Shown here: positions 59,092 through 64,000 of the stretch, in pieces | How positions within the stretch are numbered: the stretch's first letter is position 1 | Layout of the letters: each line of letters begins with the position of its first letter | Origin: Corallium rubrum | Taxonomy: Eukaryota > Cnidaria > Anthozoa > Scleralcyonacea > Coralliidae | Reading direction: 5' to 3' | Length of the DNA stretch: 64,000 bases | Assembly (NCBI GenBank): GCA_964035015.1 | Contig: OZ036008.1 | Location: 6,210,004-6,274,003, forward strand | Notes under the pieces: model-generated | Seen by the model: the letters and a program-made list of their open reading frames with translations, nothing else | The model's database searches: none | What the model was told of the DNA's origin: nothing | Position numbers and translations under genes: made by a program

Positions 59092-59232
59092 CCACTCACT
59101 CACTCACCCACCCAAACACCCACCCACCCACTCACTCACTCACTCACTCACTCACTCACTCACTCACTCACTCACTCACTCACTCACTCACTCACTCACT
59201 TGCTCACTCACTCACTCACTCTCACTCATGTA
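59092..59232. repeat. (CACT)n repeat downstream of eIF4H
   Basis: Mostly pure CACT/ACCC tetranucleotides. Confidence 0.95.
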
Positions 59233-59592
59233 CACTGGCCCGAGGCAAATTATCGATTTGGGGGCCCCTGATGTCATATGGTCATGTCTACAATTGGTCT
59301 TCTGGGTTGGCTAAAAATGAAGTTAGTATTACTGATCTTTACACTTTCTGCACCTCATATTTTCTTACGTCAAAATCTCAAAAATTTTAGGGGTCCATTC
59401 TCAAGTTGGGGGCCTGGGGCAACTTTCCCCCTAGACCCCCCCCCCCTCTCTCAGCAGCACAGGGTGTTGCATTTCCACAACTGGCTGGTCCCTGTTTGGG
59501 CCTAAAAAACCGGCTGCTACGCAGGCTATGTTTGGCCTTACAAAATATTCTCATTCCCACTAAAATCGAGGAGCATAATTTTCCATACCTCC

Positions 59593-62500
59593 TCAAACAT
59601 CTCCTTTGTCACTGCTTTCACTTTCCTTTCTTCTTTTCTCAATTATTCTCTCTGCTTGCTTTTGTTCATATTGCTTTTCATCCCTTGGTTTTGCTCCACC
59701 AAATATCTTGGATTGCTGCAACGCGTTAGCAACGTCGTTCACTGGGTCTTTGACACTGCGTGGGAGAAGCTTCAGTCTGGGACGGTGACTGCTCTCCTCT
59801 GGAAAATTGAAGAGCAATTAATTTAGTCATTGAGTAGTGTCCAGTCCCTCCTTTTCTCCATTCACTCACTCATGCACACTTGACACATGTATTCATCCAC
59901 CCACACCCAACCACTCAAACACCCACTCACTCACCCTAACTAAGCACACCCACAACCCCCTATTCACACAACCAGCTGCACACCCACTCACCCTACATAA
60001 TCACACCCACTTAAATACCCACCCACTCCCAAGTCCCAACCCTACCTAACCACACTCACCTATTTCTACACCTATTCACTCACCCTCGCACCTGTCCAGC
60101 CACCCATATACCCACTCACCAACCCAACCACACATACCCACTCACACACCCCACTCACCAACCCAACCACACACATACCCACTCACGCACTCCACTCACC
60201 AACCCAACCACACATACCCACTCACACACATACCCACTCACACACCCCACTCACCAACCCAACCACACACATACCCACTCACACACCCAATCACACACAT
60301 ACCCACTCACACACCCCACTACACATACCCACACACCCCACTCACCAACCCAGCCACACACATACCCACTCATCAACCCAACCACACACACCCCACTCAC
60401 CAACCCAACCACACACATACCCACTCACCAACCCAACCACACACATACCCACTCACCAACCCAACCACACACATACCCACTCACCAACCCAACCACACAC
60501 ATACCCACTCACCAACCCAACCACACACCCCACTCACCAACCCAACCACACACCCCACTCACCAACCCAACCACACACCCCACTCACCAACCCAACCACA
60601 CACACCCCACTCACCAACCCAACCACACACACCCCACTCACCAACCCAACCACACATATCCACTCACCAACCCAACCACACATACCCACTCACCAACCCA
60701 ACCACACACATACCCATTCACACACCCCACTCACTCACTAACCCAACCACACACACGCACACGCCACTCACCAACCCAACCACACACATACCCACACACA
60801 CACCCCACTCACCAACCCAACCACACACATACCCACTCACACACCCCACTCACTCAAATACCCCACTCACTCAAATACCCACCTACTCAACAACCCTACC
60901 TAAGCACTCACCTATACTTCATATACACAACACATTGACGTAACCAACCACATTTAACTTCTTGATTCTTACCATCTGTTGGTTCCTGGAAGTTCTCATG
61001 TGGCACTGGAGGTCCCCTGTTGTCCCTACGATTATAGCGTCCACCACCACGCACACCCTGTCCTCCAAAGCCACCACGGTCATGGAATCCACCACCACCA
61101 CCCACCACCACCACCTCCTCCTCGTCCTGTAAAGGTTCAATATGCCATTGTCAATGAAAAGATGATGACATACTGCACATGTATGGGGAACAAGCATGAC
61201 AAATGTAATGAAATACAATAGTTACCAGGGCTCAAAATAACGGCCGGTCACCAGTCAATGACCAGCCAAATTTTTAATGTGACCGGTCAAGTGTAAAGTA
61301 TATTCTATGCTAAACATGTAAAGTGTTTATGTGTTTAGTTATATATATACAAAAAACATGTAAAGTATATCCATAGTTATATATATACAAAAAACATGTA
61401 AAGTATATATATAGCATAGAATATACTTTACATGTTTTTTGTTGTGTTGTGTTGTGTTGTGTTGTGTTGTGTTGTGTTGTGTTGTGTTGTGTTGCGTTGT
61501 GTTTCGGGTTTTTTTTGTTGGGGGTTTCTTTGGTTATTTTTGTGTGGTTTTGTGTGGGGGATGTCGTGAAATTTGACCAGTCAAAAATCGCCTTTGACCG
61601 GTCACAATTGGAACTGACCAGTCACCATGACTGGTGTAACATGAAACGTTATTTTGAGCCTTGGTTACACTGTAGATGTGTACAGTACCTAGCCGACCCT
61701 AAGCCAACTCAAAAGTTATGTTTTATTCAAGCTAACTTGTGATTATATTATTCATTGGTTGGGTTTAACACTTTTACCACCAGACCTTTTCCCTTGATGA
61801 GTAAAATAATCTTGTGTTAGCCAGAGTAAAATACTAAAGGGCCACCACAGAGGTGAAAGGATTAAAACCTTTGTGTACTGTTCAAGTTTGCTTTTGGAAA
61901 TAACTTTGTAGTTTACTGTATGTACTAATGCTGTGTGTAGACTTATTTCCACAGTCTGTTAGTTGAAACAATATTAATGTTTGATCTAAAGTTCATATTG
62001 GGTGAGGACAATTGGTTACTCAGGTTGGGTTAGGTACTGCGTATTCACTGTCGGGTTGAGTTTGGGTTGTCAGATTTTCTCTGTTTCATTATTGGATCGT
62101 GTAAACCTGACTTTGTAGGAATTCTTGTCAGGTTGAATTGACTGCTTATAAATTATACTGTACATCACCACTATAAGTCTATAATATGGTAGGACATATG
62201 GTAGAACAATACTACTACATTACCATGGTCACGACCACCTTCGCGGTAATTATTGTCCCACTGTCTGTCACCAAAGTGTCTTCCTCTATCACCACCTCGA
62301 TCTCCACCTCCACGACCACCACGAAAACCTGTTAAAAAAAGAAACTCCATAAATACCATGCACAAATTGAAGAATTGGGTTGAGAGCATTGAAAGACTTA
62401 AAAATAAAAGTAGTGTGCTGTGTACACTGTGTTGAAACAACAATTGAAATATAGTAAGATTTGATATACATGTACTGCTGAAACAGAATGTAGGTAAGGA

Positions 62501-63346
62501 GTCTAGTGTTTCGAGTGAAGGCCCTTCATCATTCAAGTGTTAGACCCCTGACCTACATTCTCTGTTTCAGCAGTATATCAAACCTTACTACAGTATACTA
62601 AGTCAAGTTGAAAGCCTTTATAGACATCCTTGACTTGAGTAATGTTACAACACTGCTCAAGATGCAGAAAAAGGATAAGAGAGATCTCTCTGGCAGTATT
62701 ACAAATTACTGTACCTCCTCGTCCTCTCCCTCTGTCTCCTTTGTCCCTGTTTCTTCCTTCAGCTATATCCACCCGAAGTGTTCGGTTGTAATATTCCTAA
62801 AAATATCAGTATAAAACCAATGGTGTAAAAAAGTAGGGTGCTGTATACATGTATGTAGTGGCTTGGATATAGAAAAGTGAAAGATGGTAAAAACTGCTAA
62901 GATTTTAAACAATGAATATTGATGTTTTGAGTGTATCTGCTCAAATTATCAGTATAATGTATTAGCACTAAAAAATCACATCTATTTCTTAATAATGACT
63001 TCAGGTAAGTGAAAACCTTGAATTAAGTATTTCATAAGTTTTTTGGAGTATTTAAACTACAGTCCAGCTTGCCAATTGGCCATTTCCCCATTTCCCAAAG
63101 AGTTGAACTCTTTTGAGAAATGGCCAATTGTCATCTCAAAATCTAATAGATGAGAGTTCTCCCTTTGATGAGTAAAACCACCTGGCATTGGACTGAGTAA
63201 AATACAGTAACAAATTAACAGACCATTTTTGGCCAGTTCAGACAGGAATAGGTTGAAAATCAATTTAAATGCTTCACTTACAGCATTGTTGAACTCCAAA
63301 GCATCTACCAAAGACTTCTGGTCTTCAAATTCAACATAACAAAAGC
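59593..63346 (-). CDS. EIF4H: Translation initiation factor eIF4H, 5' partial
   Basis: Minus-strand exons, in coding order: 63346-63282 ([22 protein letters not shown]1 of the RRM), 62796-62715 ([20 protein letters not shown]), 62328-62224 ([20 protein letters not shown]), 61126-60973 (Gly-rich, ending HENFQEPTD) and 59798-59593 ([16 protein letters not shown] ... [19 protein letters not shown]). RRM end, LRVDIAEGR, Arg/Gly-rich linker, RPRLxLxPR and SxIFGGAxPR are in the order of eIF4H, which stimulates the eIF4A helicase. The C-terminus carries about 25 extra charged residues after the usual end. The upstream RRM exon is not resolved: a 28-nt stretch near 63790 could splice in, but it overlaps an inverted repeat. 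The third visible exon ends in phase 1 at its best donor, while the fourth needs phase 0, so that join is uncertain. Confidence 0.85.
59860..60900 (-). repeat. ACCCACTCACCAACCCAACC minisatellite in eIF4H intron
   Basis: Units of about 28-32 bp (CACTCACCAACCCAACCACA plus CACATACC). On the eIF4H sense strand it reads as GGGTTGGTGAGTGGG, i.e. G/T-rich and able to supply many GT donor-like sites. Confidence 0.9.
61439..61503 (+). repeat. (GTTGT)n pentanucleotide repeat
   Basis: In eIF4H intron, next to an inverted repeat of TATATTCTATGC/GCATAGAATATA with ACATGTAAAGTATA words. Confidence 0.9.
62403..62590. mobile_element. Fold-back element of the AACGTTTCGA family, diverged
   Basis: TAGTGTGCTGTGTACACTG ... 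GTGTTTCGAGTGAAGGCCC then the opposite arm; in eIF4H intron. Confidence 0.75.
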
Positions 63347-63499
63347 CTAGATGGAAGAGCAAAAACATTTACTAAATGTTTATGAAATTTTAGTAAAATG
63401 ACTTAATCCATTGAGGGTAACATATGACAGTATTTAAATACAGTACTAATCAGATAACCTAATGCCCCCCCTGATGGAATTAATAGTATTAACTGGGGA

Positions 63500-63690
63500 A
63501 ACTATGGTCTTGATTTTACGGAGGGAGGAAAACCAAAGAACCCAGTGAAAAACCTTCGAGCCACAGGAGAGAACCAACAACTCTACTCACATGAAGCTAA
63601 TGTGGTCACCTATTTGAGTACTAACCCCATTCAACTGGGCTTAATTTCAGTGGATAGAGACAGCACACTAACAGCTCCCATTTGCCTTTG
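63500..63690 (-). mobile_element. 5S-rRNA-derived SINE, degraded
   Basis: Minus strand: GGGGTTAGTACTCAAATAGG and the common tail (GTTGTTGGTTCTCTCCTGTG). More diverged than the other copies. Confidence 0.7.
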
Positions 63691-63789
63691 GAATTAAACA
63701 ATATTCCTGTACTATTGTATGGCTTTAAAATTATGAAATTGTCAACAGTAATAGTTTATAGGTATCAAAACCTTGTTTGTCCATTTCGA

Positions 63790-64000
63790 GTGTGACTACT
63801 ATAAGTGGGGCCACTTACAATGAAAACCAATCCCAATAAACCAAAATTTCTTTGCAATTCAGTACTTTTTCTTAGTGAAATGACTTTTATCCAATGTTGA
63901 CTGATTGGTCCAAATAATCGAAGTGGGAATTATTTTGTTTCCATTGCAAATTGTATAGGGTTTCATTGACTAGGTGGCCCCACTTACAGTAGTCACACTT
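63790..64000. mobile_element. Inverted-repeat element at window end
   Basis: GTGTGACTACTATAAGTGGG at the left; CCCACTTACAGTAGTCACAC at the right, running to the window edge. Confidence 0.75.

Noticed and set aside
59053..59390. THSLTHS-repeat frames
   Set aside because: CACT microsatellite.

Overview
The window is animal nuclear DNA. It carries split genes with GT/AG introns, and the gene set is metazoan: SGSM-type TBC protein, GNB1L, DGCR8, selenoprotein H and eIF4H. The mobile-element mix (5S-rRNA-derived SINEs, THAP/YqaJ transposon, dense small inverted-repeat elements, long simple repeats) would fit a marine invertebrate, most likely an anthozoan cnidarian. The phylum is an inference; nothing here proves it.

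Layout. 1-5809 (+): C-terminal half of an SGSM1/2-type RabGAP, with its 5' end outside the window. 6061-7607: inverted-repeat elements. 7609-18890 (-): complete GNB1L (9 exons, 324 aa), whose last intron is almost entirely one 4.4-kb tetranucleotide repeat. 18891-19110: short divergent promoter interval. 19111-31292 (+): DGCR8/Pasha (8 exons, about 674 aa), with a large tandem repeat or mobile element in almost every intron. 31293-35427: spacer with about 1.7 kb of GGTT/GTTT repeats. 35428-43019 (+): selenoprotein H (4 exons) with an in-frame UGA in a C-x-x-U motif and a SECIS element just after the stop. 47587-48690 (-): single-exon, membrane-anchored copine/VWA protein. 52553-56124: complete ISL2EU-like DNA transposon with convergent THAP-transposase and YqaJ-nuclease genes whose 5' ends lie inside the terminal inverted repeats. 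59593-63346 (-): eIF4H, with its 5' end outside the window.

How the genes relate. They do not form an operon. GNB1L and DGCR8 sit head to head with about 220 bp between start codons. Both are also in human 22q11.2, so this may be a remnant of ancestral linkage. The other genes are housekeeping genes (membrane traffic, translation initiation, redox) separated by repeats.

The most informative results are the UGA-containing SELENOH with its SECIS, which routine annotation would truncate; an array of 58-bp units resembling tRNAs without a T-arm inside a DGCR8 intron; the transposon that encodes the same N-terminal leader from both inverted repeats; and a tendency for long tandem repeats to be G/T-rich on the transcribed-sense strand. 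Many long reading frames in the window (CLSV-, GWLA-, NQPT-, THSL- or HNTTQ-repeat proteins) are translations of microsatellites and are not annotated as genes.
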